Source: Rhizomys pruinosus
Lineage: Eukaryota > Chordata > Mammalia > Rodentia > Spalacidae
Direction of reading: 5' to 3'
Length of the DNA: 64,000 bases
NCBI GenBank assembly: GCA_009823505.1
Contig: VZQC01009508.1
Location: 1,094,920-1,158,919 of the forward strand
Part shown: positions 1 to 10,976 of the stretch, in pieces
Layout: each line of letters starts with the position of its first letter
Numbering within the stretch: position 1 is the stretch's first letter
Notes under the pieces: model-generated
Database searches by the model: none
Told to the model about the DNA's origin: nothing
What the model saw: the letters and a program-made list of their open reading frames with translations, nothing else
Translations under genes and position numbers: made by a program

Positions 1-59
1 CAGCCTCCATAGTGCAGGAGCCTAGTTTTTACTATTTATATTATAAATTTATATTATAA

Positions 60-95
60 TAACATAAGGAACCCCATACACACATACAGATGAGT

Positions 96-132
<37 letters not shown>

Positions 133-178
133 ATATCTCTATTGGTTCTGCTTCTCTGGAGATCCCAGAATCACACAG
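60..178 (+). mobile_element. 3' tail of an old dispersed repeat with embedded (CA)n
   Basis: A CA microsatellite (about 98-131) is followed by 'tctctattggttctgcttctctggaga', given here in parts: 'tattggttctgcttctctgg' is the recognisable block. The same arrangement, a dinucleotide run before that block, ends a dispersed mammalian repeat whose front half I also see near 37.74 kb. The family name is not certain. Confidence 0.4.
98..131. repeat. (CA)n microsatellite
   Basis: About 17 uninterrupted CA units are visible. Confidence 0.95.
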
Positions 179-179
179 T

Positions 180-1600
180 ATCACAGGGAAAATTGAACAG
201 AGAAGGGTTTCACATTGACATTAATTTCCCAGCAAAGCAGTGACATGCAATGTTTTGCTTTCAGATCATTGACTAGAACTCATCGCCCGACTCTGTCAAC
301 AAGGGAATCAGGGAAACAACCCCACCATGGATCTAGAATGAGGAGAGACCAAAACATTTGGTCAACAGCACTAAATTAACACCCTACAAGGAAATGTACC
401 CCTGGAGAGACAAGAAGGGGTCACAGAGCTGCAAGTCAGCCCCCAGCCCTGCCACATTGTGAATTCCAGTTTGTGTTTCTAGAAGCAATTTGTTGATGTA
501 TCTTAAAAAGTTAAGCAAGGAAATTAAAGAACAGTAAGTACCTACGTTTTAGAAAACAGTATTTTTAGAGTACATTGAAGACCCTGGACTGGAGGGCAGT
601 GTTGGGCACTGCGGCACAAAGAAGATCATTAAGTATTTAGTAAGCACTGGGTGTCGGGCTCTTGGTTTGACAGCCTCATTTAGGAGACAGCTGCACTTGC
701 TGTATTGATTGAAGTGGTGTGTGGGAACAAAAGCTGAAACCTTCAGATTTAATGAAGGCAAGGAGTCATCCACCAGCAGAGAGCAACTATTGAACTGATT
801 ACAGGAGACAAGACCAAAGTTTGATTAATACCATGGAGCAAGGAGTCCAAGAAACTTACCATGGTTTACATGAGTCAACTCAATGAAGATCAGAGAGGTC
901 TAGTAAATTCCAGGTGACGGGTGGATACAATGACTCAGAGAGGCAGTCAGTACAGCACACTTAATTCCTGGGCCAGATTCTCCCCCGGTGCTTCCTGCTC
1001 GTGGGTTAAATAGTCAGGTAAAAAAAAAAAAAATAGTCAGGTACCTCTTCTCATTCCTTCCTGTCATTTGGATATTCTCCACACTTTCTTCTCTCTGATC
1101 TCAACTGTCTCAGAGATGTGGACTGGGCTCTGGGAACTCTGAATTTCTTACGATCTGCTCAATTCCAAGCCAGAGGCTAAAGAATGCTACAAATCAAAGG
1201 CCACACTCTTCGCTCTCAGCCCACTGTTTAACATTACAGACCACACTCTCATTTCAATTACATGTGTTTAATTAGTTTTCGTATCGATCTTTGGGAAATA
1301 ACCTGTTTTAACTTGAGGATGCAGGTAGAATAGGGGGCAGGCAAGTTGTAAGTCAGAGAAGGAAGGAGGTTGGGAGGGCAGATGAGCAAGACAGTTCTAG
1401 GGGCAAAGTGCACAGAGAATTAAGAATGGATGACTGCTCAGCAAATGGACCCTTCCTCTAGGGATGTTGGTGTATAACCTAAATACAAAGTCCATCGTGA
1501 ACGTGGGACTGCGAAGAAGCAGGGGCTTCTGATGTGCTATGTTGGAAATCATGTGATGAGGGTAGGTTTCAAGGGCCACCATAAAAACACAAAATATTGA
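180..1600. other. Repeat-poor stretch, no gene seen
   Basis: No recognised mobile element, RNA gene or plausible exon was found. The ORFs here are at most 74 codons with no recognisable protein. A short A-run (about 1021-1033) sits between two copies of 'aatagtcaggta', which makes a tiny direct repeat. Confidence 0.5.
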
Positions 1601-1609
1601 GACTCATTT

Positions 1610-1770
1610 TTTTCAATGTTGGGGATCAAACCCGAGGACATCCGACATCACTAAGTTGTACTCCCAGCCCCTGAGATGTTGAGACAAATGTTCACAGTGT
1701 ATCCTAGGCTGGCCTCCAATTCATGGGTTTCAAGTACTAAGATTACAAGAGTGCACCCCACTGAGCCACA
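1610..1770 (-). mobile_element. ID-B1 (B4-type) SINE, diverged
   Basis: On the minus strand, 'tgttggggatcaaacccgag' resembles a tRNA-like ID unit. It is followed by a B1-like half ('cctaggctggcctccaattc ... gattacaagagtgcacccc'). The joined ID plus B1 structure is that of the rodent B4/ID-B1 family. The copy is old and 5' truncated. Confidence 0.6.
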
Positions 1771-1771
1771 C

Positions 1772-2285
1772 TTCTAGGTAAAGGGAAGTCATCAAAAATA
1801 TCTTTAGCTGGAGAGAGAGAGAGACACTTGATAAAAGCAGAGTTTTGAAAGAAAGGTAAGTCAAGACAGTGTTTAAGTTGGGCAGGAGGAAGAATATCCT
1901 GCAGAAGAGTTCCAGGGCTGAGGCTGCTGGAAGGACATTCACAATCATCTTCCAAAGTGTTTTGTAAATACCTTTTCCCAAGTCACCAGTGACAGCAAGT
2001 CTTCTATTTTCTCTGTAGTAAAAAGCCCCTTTCTCTGAGCACAGAGAAACTGAACTGATCACAGTGAGTCACTTCCTCCACATAGTCACTTCCTCGTTGT
2101 CACAGATGCCTTCTGAAACTAAAAGACCAGAAACCAATCTTCAGCTTCTCTTATCACCCGTCTCCACTTGGCTGCCTCCGAGGAGCAGCCGTATTCAAGT
2201 CTATGCTTTGAGTACCTCTAATTCCATGTTCCAATTTCACTGAACCATGGAGAGTGAATAGATTTCATTAAATCTCACCCTGGTT
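1772..2285. other. Unique DNA, no gene seen
   Basis: ORFs of 110 and 70 codons overlap on the minus strand in different frames. Neither resembles a known protein and no splice context supports them. A short (GA)n lies near 1813. Confidence 0.4.
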
Positions 2286-2299
2286 ATGTCTAAGAGTGT

Positions 2300-2350
2300 T
2301 TCTCCTTCTCCTTCTCCTTTCTCCTCTTCTTTCTCCTCTTTTGTTTTTTT
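2300..2350. repeat. CT-rich (CTCCTT)n-like tract
   Basis: A pyrimidine-rich run beginning 'ctccttctccttctccttt' lies just left of the minus-strand B3 SINE. It probably derives from the A/G-rich tail of that element. Confidence 0.7.
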
Positions 2351-2369
2351 GCTTTTTCCATTTTCACAT

Positions 2370-2662
2370 GCGCATGCGTGCATGTGTGTGAGTACACGCG
2401 TATGAGGGTGGGCGTGCATATAGAGGCTTGGAATTGATGTTGATTGCTTTTTCATTTCATTAATTGAGACAAAGTCTCTCAATCAAACCCAGACCTCACT
2501 GATCTGAGCTCGCTCTGGGGAATCCCCTGTCTCCATCTTCCGAAGCTGGAGTCCCTAGAGGACTCCCACACCACATTTACACAGGTTTTCGGGTTTCAAA
2601 CTCTGGTCCACATGCTTATGCAGCAAGTGCTTTACACACTGGGCCATCTTTCCAGCCAATTT
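2370..2662 (-). mobile_element. B3 SINE
   Basis: Read on the minus strand, it starts at about 2660 with the tRNA-derived head ('ggctggaaagatggcccagt') and continues into the B3-specific body. It ends in a GT/CA-rich tail. The order and length of nearly 300 bp fit the rodent B3 family. No clear target-site duplication was seen. Confidence 0.75.
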
Positions 2663-2664
2663 CT

Positions 2665-3080
2665 AGGTGTTTCTAAATGAGAGTACTACTTGAGGTGGTG
2701 AAGTGAATGCCCCCACACTATTGTCCAGGGCTATTCAGAAGTAACTGGGAGGGAGAGGAAGGACTGAACCCGGGAATTGCACCATCAAAGATAACAAGTG
2801 CCACTGAGCGACTTGCATGGCCTGGCCCCATCTTTGATCTAAGAAACATAACTCAATGAAGTAAGGTAGCTATGACCCAGAGGAAATCCCATCCACCCTA
2901 ACTCCAGAAGAAAGCAAAGAAGAACTACTAAGTAGATACTATCACTAGAGAATTGACTTTCAAGGGAAAAAAAAAAAGACACAGATTTAGGGGGAAGAAA
3001 AGGAGAAGGATGAGCTTCACTGTCAAGGGGGCACTTCCTAGACACAAGAAACAAAGGTGTTCTTTTGAACACCTGGTTCT
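2665..3080. other. Unique DNA, no gene seen
   Basis: ORFs on both strands (91 and 60 codons) overlap around 2953-3114 with no recognisable protein. A short A-run lies near 2970. Confidence 0.4.
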
Positions 3081-3084
3081 TAAG

Positions 3085-3255
3085 CATCTGCCTTATTCCA
3101 AGTGCTCCATGCACCCTATTTCATCTCCCACATGACACTGTGAAATAGGTTCTATTAGTAACCCCTTCACAGATGGCAAAGTTGAGGATTGGGCAAGGAC
3201 ACATCACTAACAAACAGTCGAGTTCAGAGCCCTTGACACTTACACCCTGTCTACT
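3085..3255 (-). mobile_element. MIR SINE fragment
   Basis: The stretch 'ctattagtaaccccttcaca gatggcaaagttgaggattgggcaaggacacatcac' matches the MIR core pattern (tract, 'gatgaggaaactgag', 'gacttgcccaaggtcacac'). It is ancient and diverged. The strand is uncertain because MIR orientation was judged only from this core. Confidence 0.55.
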
Positions 3256-3510
3256 CAATGTCTAATTCTGAATGCTCAGCCTTAGATGCAGAGACTGATC
3301 TTTCTTGCAGCACAACTAACCTTAAATCACATCTCCATGTTCTTGCCAAGCATCTACTTGGATAAGTACTGTATTTCCTTTTGAAAGTCCAACAATGCCT
3401 CTGCATTTCCCACGCCCAATCTTCCCCTCTTCCTATATTCTCTGACTCCATAAAAAAGCCATTTTTTTTCTCCCAGTTACTCATCTGTCTTTAGTTGTCC
3501 TTATACCTCA

Positions 3511-3862
3511 GTATTAGTTACTTTTCTGATTGCTGTGACAAAAATATCTGACAAGAAGCAATTTACAAAAGGAACATCTTATTCTGGCTTACAGTTTGAA
3601 AGGATACATTCCATCAAAGTGGGAAGGCACAGCAGCAGGAGCAGAAAGTCAGCTGGTCCAATCAGGAAGCAGAAGCAAACAAACAGGAAGTGGGGCTGGG
3701 CTATGAAACATCAAGTCCCAACCCAGTGATCCTCCTCATCCAGGGAGGTCACACCTCATAAAGGTTCCATAACTTTTCCAATCAGGGCTACTAGCTGGGG
3801 ACTAAGTGTCCAAACAGATGAGCCTGGAGGGGAGGGGAGGCATTCCACATTCAAACCACAAA
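3511..3862 (+). mobile_element. Rodent dispersed repeat, 'tgctgtgacaaaaatatctg' family
   Basis: It begins 'agttacttttctgattgctg' and continues 'cttattctggcttacagttt', a very common rodent interspersed repeat. Related copies lie at 21655, 23618 and 27425 in this window. It ends near 'cattcaaaccacaaaacctc'. I do not assign a class (DNA transposon or LTR-derived) with confidence. Confidence 0.6.
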
Positions 3863-3864
3863 AC

Positions 3865-4145
3865 CTCCCAATGCTTGATTAGTGGACCCTTCCAAGTGCC
3901 TGCTCTAGAGCTATCTCGCCAGGTTCTTAAGTCATTTCCTGGCTGAATTTCCCATCAGCAATCCCTCCCTCCCATGGCCCACTGTCCACCTGACTCTCGT
4001 GACCAATGAAACTACTTTTCTTTGATACCAATGATGTTCCCGGATTCTTCAGTGTTAAGTGAGTTGATCTTAGAGTAGAACCAGTTCAATCTGGGTCTCT
4101 TCCTTGCCATCTAGGCAAGGATTTAGGCAGCAATTGAAATGGCTT
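3865..4145. other. Unique DNA, no gene seen
   Basis: No repeat, RNA gene or convincing ORF is visible. Confidence 0.5.
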
Positions 4146-4149
4146 TGGT

Positions 4150-4290
4150 TTCCATTCCTAAATCAATTAAATCAGGGTAATGATTGCACTTGTCTCATGA
4201 AGTCATTGGGGACATTAAATGAGACATTTCCATGTCAGACAGGGAAAGGACCCTACATAATGTTGTAGCTAATAATGGGGTTCCTTCCCT
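4150..4290 (+). mobile_element. MIR SINE fragment
   Basis: 'gggtaatgattgcacttgtc' leads into 'ggggacattaaatgagacat' and a 'cctacataatgttgtagcta' block, the second half of a MIR. Old and diverged. Confidence 0.55.
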
Positions 4291-4294
4291 GGTC

Positions 4295-4700
4295 CAAGCC
4301 TCTGTGAACTTCCTGTTGTTCACAGGATGAAGTTTGGAAGTCTCTGACTAGGGCATTCAAGTCCTAGAAGAACACTGACTTAACCCCTTTCCAGACCTTG
4401 CTCTTGGTGCCCAAACCCTCTTCCTCAGGTACACCATGCTGATCCCTTAGAGTCCACAACCCATCACCTTTTCTCACTGTTTTGTTGCATCCACAACAGT
4501 GTATTCATTTATTTCATTTTTGGAGGACATAATTCAACCCACAAATGGATCTTAGGAAATATTGTCAGTAATATGTCACCCCAAGGAAAATAATGTAATT
4601 GGTCTATGGTGTAATCTGGCTCCTGAAAATTTTTATTTGATTTATTAAGCAACTCTAATACACAAGAGTTTGAAAACCATTGTCTCAAGCTCGGGTCAAG
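4295..4700. other. Unique or very old repeat DNA
   Basis: The 'ccagaccttgctcttggtgc' area may be a very old LINE2 remnant, but I cannot show it. An 80-codon minus ORF (4509-4751) overlaps the following MIR and is not credible. Confidence 0.3.
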
Positions 4701-4704
4701 GGGC

Positions 4705-4915
4705 TTTGAAGTCAGACTGCCTTGTGTTGACTGGGCACAGGCTACTTGCAAGATGAGTGGTCGTGGAAATTTGAATAACCTCTCGGTGCCTTAGGTTTTC
4801 CTGATTAAAGTAAAAGTACTAAGGTTGGCTGCCCCATAGGTGATTTCTAAGAATTAAATGAAGTTACAAAAGAGAGAATTTATAATAATGTCTAGAACCT
4901 AAGTATCCTTTATAA
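4705..4915 (+). mobile_element. MIR SINE
   Basis: The order matches MIR: 'gggctttgaagtcagactgc', 'taacctctcggtgcctt', a 'cctgattaaagtaaaagtac' block and 'taagaattaaatgaagttac'. It is more complete than the MIR copies at 3.1 and 4.2 kb. Confidence 0.6.
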
Positions 4916-4919
4916 CACT

Positions 4920-5205
4920 ATAGTTCTAGCACACTTGAATCCTAAAGGAAAAAGGCCATCATTGTAAAAATGAATGATGAATAGTCACTTTGTTTGGGAG
5001 ATGAAACAAAGATGGTGAATGATTTACTCAAAATCCAGTGGGGACCCCTAGAAAGAACTTTGGTTCTCCTGAGTACAGATCACAGCCCAGCTCCCGGGAA
5101 GCCCGAGTTTTTCAGTCTTGATCTCAGGGGTCACTGAAGGGGGCAGTGAGGGACAGGAAGAGAACAGCTCTCTCTTATCTGCTTGCATGGTGATTGATGC
5201 CCTGT
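4920..5205. other. Unique DNA, no gene seen
   Basis: No recognised feature. Confidence 0.5.
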
Positions 5206-5211
5206 AGGATT

Positions 5212-5325
5212 TTTTGTGTTTTGTTTTTGTTTTTGTTTGTTTGTTTGTTTGTCTTTGGGGTTTTCTGGTTTTTGGTCTTTTTGAGACAGGGTCTCCTTGT
5301 AGCTCTGGCTTTCTTGGAGGATTTT
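5212..5325 (-). mobile_element. B1 fragment with (TTTG)n tail
   Basis: 'ttttgtttgtttgtttgttt' precedes 'tttttgagacagggtctcct', the 3' half of a B1 read on the minus strand. Only about 45 bp of B1 body remain after the tail. Confidence 0.65.
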
Positions 5326-5343
5326 GTTTTTAAAGAAAAGAGA

Positions 5344-5515
5344 AAGGTATCTGGAGCTGCATTTAGTCAGTAGACTGCTTATGTGGCATGTGCAAGGCCC
5401 TGGGTTCGATCTCCACACCGCATAAATTGAGAGTGGGGATACATGCCTATAATCCCAGCAGCCAGTGATGCAGGCAGGAAGATGAAGAACTTTAAGGTCA
5501 TCCTCGCTGAATAGA
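5344..5515 (+). mobile_element. ID-B1 (B4-type) SINE
   Basis: An ID-like unit ('aaggccctgggttcgatctc') has an intact Pol III B-box-like sequence. It is followed by a B1-like part ('catgcctataatcccagcag', 'ctttaaggtcatcctcgctg'). Confidence 0.65.
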
Positions 5516-5599
5516 GTTTAAAGTACTGAGCTTGGATACAAAAGATTCTGCACAGAGGTGCAAGAGGGCAGAGACGGAGACAGACAAGAGATGGGAGTG

Positions 5600-5900
5600 G
5601 TTTGAGTAAGTGCCCCCATAGGTACCATTGGGATATTTTGCCCAGTTGGTGGCACTGTTTTAGGAGGCTTTAAACTCATCACTGGGGGCGGACTTTGAGA
5701 GTCCTTAGCCTGGCCAGATTTCCAGTCGGCTCTCTGCTTCCTGCGATCACTGGGCTTTGTGCTCTGGGCACTTTCTTCCACCATGCCTCCCCTGCCATTA
5801 TGGACTCTCTGGAACCGTAAGCTCAAATACCCTCTTCCTTCTCTAAGTTCCATGGGTCATGGTGCTTTATCACAGCAACAGAAAAGTGACTAATACAGAG
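5600..5900 (+). mobile_element. Rodent dispersed repeat, 'cagttggtggcactgtttt' family
   Basis: It is clearly related to the longer copy at 44745-45115: both contain the 'agttggtggcactgtt' block and 'atggactctctggaaccgta', and end 'cacagcaacagaaaagtgac'. The class is uncertain from sequence alone. I recall similar consensuses as rodent-specific medium reiterated repeats. Confidence 0.65.
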
Positions 5901-5904
5901 AGCA

Positions 5905-6085
5905 TGAATGGATGGTCAAATTTCAGGGAGGACTTCCCATGGCTTAGAAAACTTCAGAGCTCTCTGTGCCTGAGTGCGTGCCATTATCTTTATAGACAAT
6001 AGACCTGGCTTCTGCTTCTTCCTTTTCCACAATGGAGCAGAGGGCCCAAAAGCTTCAAGTGATTGAGAATAGGATAAAAAGATAC
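5905..6085. other. Unique DNA
   Basis: Nothing recognised. Confidence 0.5.
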
Positions 6086-6087
6086 CT

Positions 6088-6362
6088 GGGAATCTGGGGA
6101 GATGCCTCAGTGGGATCTACAGAGCTCATGTAAAAACCAGACACAGTAGCACAAATGCCTGTAATCTCAGCGCACGCTTATGGAGGGACAGGAAGCAGAG
6201 GCAGGAGAACCTCCAGAACTTCAGCAGCCACCTAGGCTGGCTTACACACATACAAAGAAACCGTCTCCAGCAAGGTGAAAGGCAAGGACCAACACCCAAA
6301 TGTTGTCCTCTGAGTCTGCGCACAGCCCTGGTGTGCACGTCTATACCCCCCCACACACAATA
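6088..6362 (+). mobile_element. B4 SINE
   Basis: A tRNA-like head ('ctggggagatgcctcagtgg') is followed by a B1-like section ('cacaaatgcctgtaatctca', 'ggcaggagaacctccagaac'). It ends with a tail that includes 'cccaaatgttgtcctctgag' and CA-rich sequence. Confidence 0.7.
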
Positions 6363-6364
6363 TT

Positions 6365-6955
6365 AATTAAATGAACAAAGGAACAGAACAAAAGCCTCCA
6401 TGTCCAGTAGAGAAGAGAGCTTGCAGCAGCATTTCAAATGTCTGCTCTCTTCATTACTAAATTTGTGTGAGGGGAAGCGAGAGTGAAGCCCTCCCAGAGC
6501 TCCAATCAGAGTCACGTCCGCCGAGATGCAGGATGAAATAAATGAGCAATCTCTTACCTTTCTAATCACCGGGAAGCTCAGGAAATTGGAAACGCCCCAG
6601 AAACAACATGACATATCAAATATCAAAGCCTGGGTGATCCGTGGCCATTGTCACCACAGTGGTCGTTACCCTTCACTTCCGCTTCATGGACAGTCCATAA
6701 ATCAGAGTGTAGAGTTCTTTGGGATTGCTGAATGAAAGGCTCTGAATAAATGTCAGCTGGGATCATTAGGGATACCTTTCGCCTTAGACAGATAAATGTT
6801 AGTGAGTCCATGTTCAAGGAGACACCAGTAGGGTCTTTGGCTATTTCCAAGGGCCCCAAGATTCAATAACGTTTTGTAGAGTCTGAAAATTAAAATAGAA
6901 AAAGAAAGGCATTTTCCATCGTATACACTATTCAAGAAAATATTCCTTGAAAATA
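6365..6955. other. Unique DNA, no gene seen
   Basis: Several short ORFs occur on both strands (60-87 codons), overlapping and unrecognised. No repeat was identified. Confidence 0.45.
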
Positions 6956-6959
6956 AAAC

Positions 6960-7235
6960 TCTTTTACCAGAATGCTCACCTTATAAACTTGTGGACCTGA
7001 GTTTGATCTCCAGAACTCACATAAAAATTTAAGCGTGAATAGTGCACACTTATAATCCTACTTCTGGGGAGCCAGAGACAGGAGGGTCCCTGGGGCTTGC
7101 AGGCCAGCCAGCCTAGACTATTTGATGGGCTCTAGACCCATGGAAGACTGTCAGAAAAACAATACGGATAGCACCTCAAGACTGACACTGGAGGTTGACC
7201 CAAATACAATCATACCCATGTGCACGTGTGAGCAC
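6960..7235 (+). mobile_element. B4/RSINE1-type SINE
   Basis: 'cagagacaggagggtccctg gggcttgcaggccagccagcctagac' and 'actggaggttgacccaaata' are diagnostic of B4/RSINE1. The CA-rich end continues into the following microsatellite. Confidence 0.75.
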
Positions 7236-7236
7236 A

Positions 7237-7237
<1 letters not shown>

Positions 7238-7280
<43 letters not shown>
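7238..7280. repeat. (CA)n microsatellite
   Basis: About 21 CA units at the tail of the preceding B4 SINE. Confidence 0.95.
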
Positions 7281-7282
<2 letters not shown>

Positions 7283-7284
7283 CT

Positions 7285-8335
7285 GTTTCCATATTTGACT
7301 TGGGGAGGAACAGATTTCTTATTCAGTGTGCTTCCTATGAGATTTTGACCTAAAACCAGACAAGGTTCTAAATAATTTATGATACTGCAGATCCATCAAG
7401 GCAAAATTTTGGAACCCCCCACTAAGGCACAGGGATGGAGCCAAGGGCACAGATAGGAAATAATGATTGCCTGTGTATGCTGTTCTGTCTCCTATGAGTC
7501 CACTTCTGTCCTCTTCCTGAGCCTCTCTACTCCCTTTCCACGGGATGTCTCTTTGCAGGGGGCCCAGCCTTTAAGCTAGGAGAATCTCCTACAGCAGTTC
7601 CAGAATGGAGGCCTGGGTCTAGGGATCATGACTGCCTCATCCCAGCATCAGGATGCTATGTTTCCACACATGCCTTGATCATTTTCTTTGCTCAGAGCAT
7701 CCATGTATTTCTTTGCCCCTGACCCTGGGTTTCCATTCATCTAGGTACCAGGCCAAAGTTACAAAGTTCTCATGTAACCAGAGATAGGTTGTGGCTTTTG
7801 CATGGTTTTGTATTGTTCATTGTTTCCTGAGGGTTGAAAGCATTCTCAGTACAGTCTTGGATGGATCCTCAAGGTCCCCTCGGACCTGAAGTCCACAGCA
7901 AAGAGACAAAAGTGACTCACACACAAAACTGCTCTTCTGGGAAGAAGAGCCAAGTTGTTCATGGTCGGTACAGCAGCCAGGTGGGTGGGAGTATGTTTGT
8001 GCTAGAACTCCCAATGACCAGCTGCCAGGGAGGCTCTCTGGGGATAGGAGACTCATCAGCTCTTGTCTTTGGGGAAAGAAGCTTCTACCTGGCTAATAGA
8101 GGCAAGGCCACGGGGGAGTCTGGAATTTCCCGTTTAGCAGCTACATGAAATATATTTGTCACTGAGACACAAACACCTTTTTCTAGTGCTATATTTATTT
8201 CACGTTCAGAAATGAGATAGGATTAATAAACCCAGAATGGAAAAGTCCAAAATCCAGAGGGAGGGATTCCAGACTTCAGACCAGGTCTGTCCTTCACACT
8301 TCATTTGAGAACTCCCATGGGGAGAAATGAGCCTG
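7285..8335. other. About 1 kb of unique DNA
   Basis: A 104-codon plus ORF (7834-8148) and a 79-codon minus ORF (7817-8056) overlap. I recognise neither, and no flanking splice signals or conserved domain are apparent. Confidence 0.4.
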
Positions 8336-8339
8336 TAAA

Positions 8340-8695
8340 ATCTGGGCTGGTGAGATGGCTCAGCAGGTAAAAGTGTTCACTATGCAAGCCTGATGGTCTG
8401 AGTCTCATTGCCGATCACAGATAAGAAAGATAAAATAGTCAGATGTGGCCATATGCAACTATAAAACCAGTGCTCTCATAGACAGATGGCAGCTGAAGGC
8501 AGAAGAATCACCCAGAAGCTCAAAGGCCCAGCTACCTAAGAGTACATAGCATGTTGGAAACAAGAGATCCTGCTTCAGGACGGGGCTGATGAGAACCAAC
8601 CCCTGAAACCCAACTCCTGAAAGTTCCGCTCTGACTTCCACACCCACACCATGGCACACAAACACCCACACGAACATCACACATACATACATATA
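8340..8695 (+). mobile_element. B4 SINE
   Basis: The head 'ggctggtgagatggctcagc' is followed by a B1-like middle ('catatgcaactataaaacca', 'cagaagaatcacccagaagc') and a 3' part ending in CA-rich sequence. The length of about 350 bp fits B4. Confidence 0.75.
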
Positions 8696-8699
8696 CACA

Positions 8700-8867
8700 T
8701 TGTTTTGTTTTGTTTTGTTTTGTCTTTTTGAGGCAGGGTCTCCCTTTAGTCCCATCTGGCCCAGAGCTCGCTATGTAGACCAGGCTGGCCTTGAACTTAT
8801 AGAGATCTGCCTGCCTCTATCTCTGAAGAGCTGGGATTAAAAGCATGTGCCACCACACCCTGCTACA
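8700..8867 (-). mobile_element. B1 SINE, near full length
   Basis: A (TTTTG)n tail at 8701-8722 precedes 'tttttgaggcagggtctccc'. The minus-strand body is complete to 'catgtgccaccacaccctgc'. The moderate divergence indicates an older copy than the plus-strand B1s at 11.6, 32.5, 33.3 and 49.3 kb. Confidence 0.85.
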
Positions 8868-8869
8868 AG

Positions 8870-10055
8870 TTGAATTTTTTAAAAGGTTGTAAATCCTAGT
8901 GACTTACTGAGAGTGTACAGGATTCCAGGCACTGCACTTTACTCTCAGCACAAACATACAGCAGGCGGCCCTCAAAGCAGGAGGAGAAGACTGGGTCCTG
9001 CCTGTCTTGGTTTCCCACCCTCATCCTTATCATCCTGCTAACAACCTAGAATAGGTTGGACCACAGAGAATGGAATGGAAAAGGGAGTAAGAATGTCCTT
9101 CCCTTTCTTGAACTTGGCCTGCCCCAAGATAGTTTATTTCTCTTTGGGAAAAAAAAAATGTTTAAGCTGATTCTTTCTCTCAATTGGACATTTTTGTGGG
9201 TTCACTAAGGACCTCTTGTATAGCTCCATCTGTCTGTAACTTCTGTGACACTAGACATTTTTCTTCTAATTTCCACTCTTGTCCTCACCCCAGGACTTCT
9301 TGCAGTCTACTTACACAGATTGTTCCTGGGACTTCCATTGTACCTGCCAATGTCCCTTGACCCTGAAAGACCAGAACACAGAAAGAAAAGAGATAAAACC
9401 AAGCTCAGTGGAAGTTGCTATCTGTTCCCCTCAGGGTGTTTTTCCAATTTACTCCATGGAACATAAATGCTGCACAAACATCGGCAGCCATTTAACAGAC
9501 TCACTTGGAGGGGGGTCCAAAATTGGTGCACAGGGCTACCAATTCTCTAAGACTTGAGGAGTCATGATCAGACAGGAAAGCCAACTGCAGAGATGTGAAA
9601 TGGGCACTGTGTGTGCAGTGTTTCCTTGAGGTGCTTTCCAACTTGTAGCTGCACATGTGAGGCGAGTTGCCAAGAAAACAGGCAGAAAGCAGCTGCTAAG
9701 AAACGGAAAATGGAAGCAGACATTTCAGGAGTCTCATGGTACTAGGAATACAAAAATTGAAGTTCATAGTCTGCCAAGAAAGAGGATCTTTAATAAATAC
9801 ACAAGGCTTACCCTTGAGATCCTTGGAGGGGTAGGTTCCAAGAATAAAGACAGACCTCAAATAGGCCAGGCTTGACAAGCCCTTATACTGAGTCTGAAAC
9901 TCAAGTCTAATGGACCAAGATAATCTTCCTGTGGTCTGTCTTCCTGTCAGAGCAAAAATTAAATCTTCCCTCTGGGGAGATCTACAGCATCTATAGCATC
10001 TACAGACCCACAGCGTCTACAATTTTTCATACATAATGTCTGTCTTAGGTGAGTT
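8870..10055. other. About 1.2 kb of repeat-poor DNA
   Basis: At 9255-9293 a long pyrimidine run ends in 'cctcaccccaggacttc', which resembles a splice acceptor. An open frame continues to 9557 and contains a Cys-rich stretch. I recognise no protein and see no matching donor, so I do not call an exon. No repeats were identified. Confidence 0.35.
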
Positions 10056-10059
10056 TTAT

Positions 10060-10596
10060 CAAGCATACCAGAGTATATAATTGAATCAGCGAAGCCAACA
10101 GTTTTTTTAAAAAAAGCAAACTGAAAATAAGCTCAAAGGTGAATATTTGAATTTCTGAATATGAATTTTTAAACATCTATGAGTAATATAATCAAATAAG
10201 AGAAAGGAAAATTATCAAATAATCAATTAGAAAACATAAAATTCAATGATATTTCACTGAAATACAGAACTCAACAACTGATTAGATTCAGCAAAAGAAA
10301 AGATTAGTGACATAGAATATATATTAGTAGAAAATATTCTGCTTTGTATATCCTCAGAGAGGGAAAGTAGAAAACACAATATCAAAGTATTAAAAGGATG
10401 CAGGACACATGATGAAAATAGTTTTTATAAGTTAAGGAGAAAGGTAAATATACTAAAATAGAAACATACTGAGAAATTTCTAAAGGAAACAAAATCTATA
10501 AATAAGTTGAAGAAACTATACAACTTGCAAACAGAATAAACATAAATAAAACTAATCACTAAGAATTAAAAGGACATCTTTTAAACAGAGAAAGTA
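10060..10596 (+). mobile_element. Old L1M-type LINE, 5' part of copy 1
   Basis: This is A-rich sequence typical of the ORF1/5' region of old mammalian L1M or HAL1 elements. The assignment rests mainly on later segments of the same insertion, whose ORF2 order is recognisable (11.8-16.4 kb). The frame is destroyed. Confidence 0.45.
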
Positions 10597-10797
10597 GGGA
10601 CTGGAGACATGGCTCAGGAATTAAGACCATTAGCTGTTCTTTCTTGTAGAGGACCTGGGTTCAAATCCCAGCACCCACATGGCAGCTAATAACCATCTAT
10701 TACTCCAGTTCCAGAGCATTTGACACCCTCTTCTGACCTCTGTGGGAACCAACCTACATGCAGGCAGTATACTCATATACAGAAAATAAAAATAATA
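10597..10797 (+). mobile_element. B2 SINE
   Basis: 'gggactggagacatggctca' through 'ggacctgggttcaaatccca gcacccacatggcagct' to 'atgcaggcagtatactcata' and an A-rich tail. It lacks the internal duplication seen in the young B2 copies. Confidence 0.85.
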
Positions 10798-10976
10798 TAG
10801 AAAGAAAATAGGTTACCTGCCTTTAGGGAAGCCACAATAGGATTAGGGCTGTTTTTTCTATTGAAACTATGTAGTGAAAAAGAGAATAGAATGAGGGTCT
10901 TTGAACAATAAAAGAAAATACCAACCTAGAATTATGCACACAGAGAAAATAACTTTCAAAAATGAAGGCTTTTTGT
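10798..10976 (+). mobile_element. L1M copy 1, continued
   Basis: 'aattatgcacacagagaaaa taactttcaaaaatgaaggc' resembles the classic 'agaattctatacccagcaaa...tttcaaaaatgaaggaga' part of old L1 elements. Confidence 0.5.
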
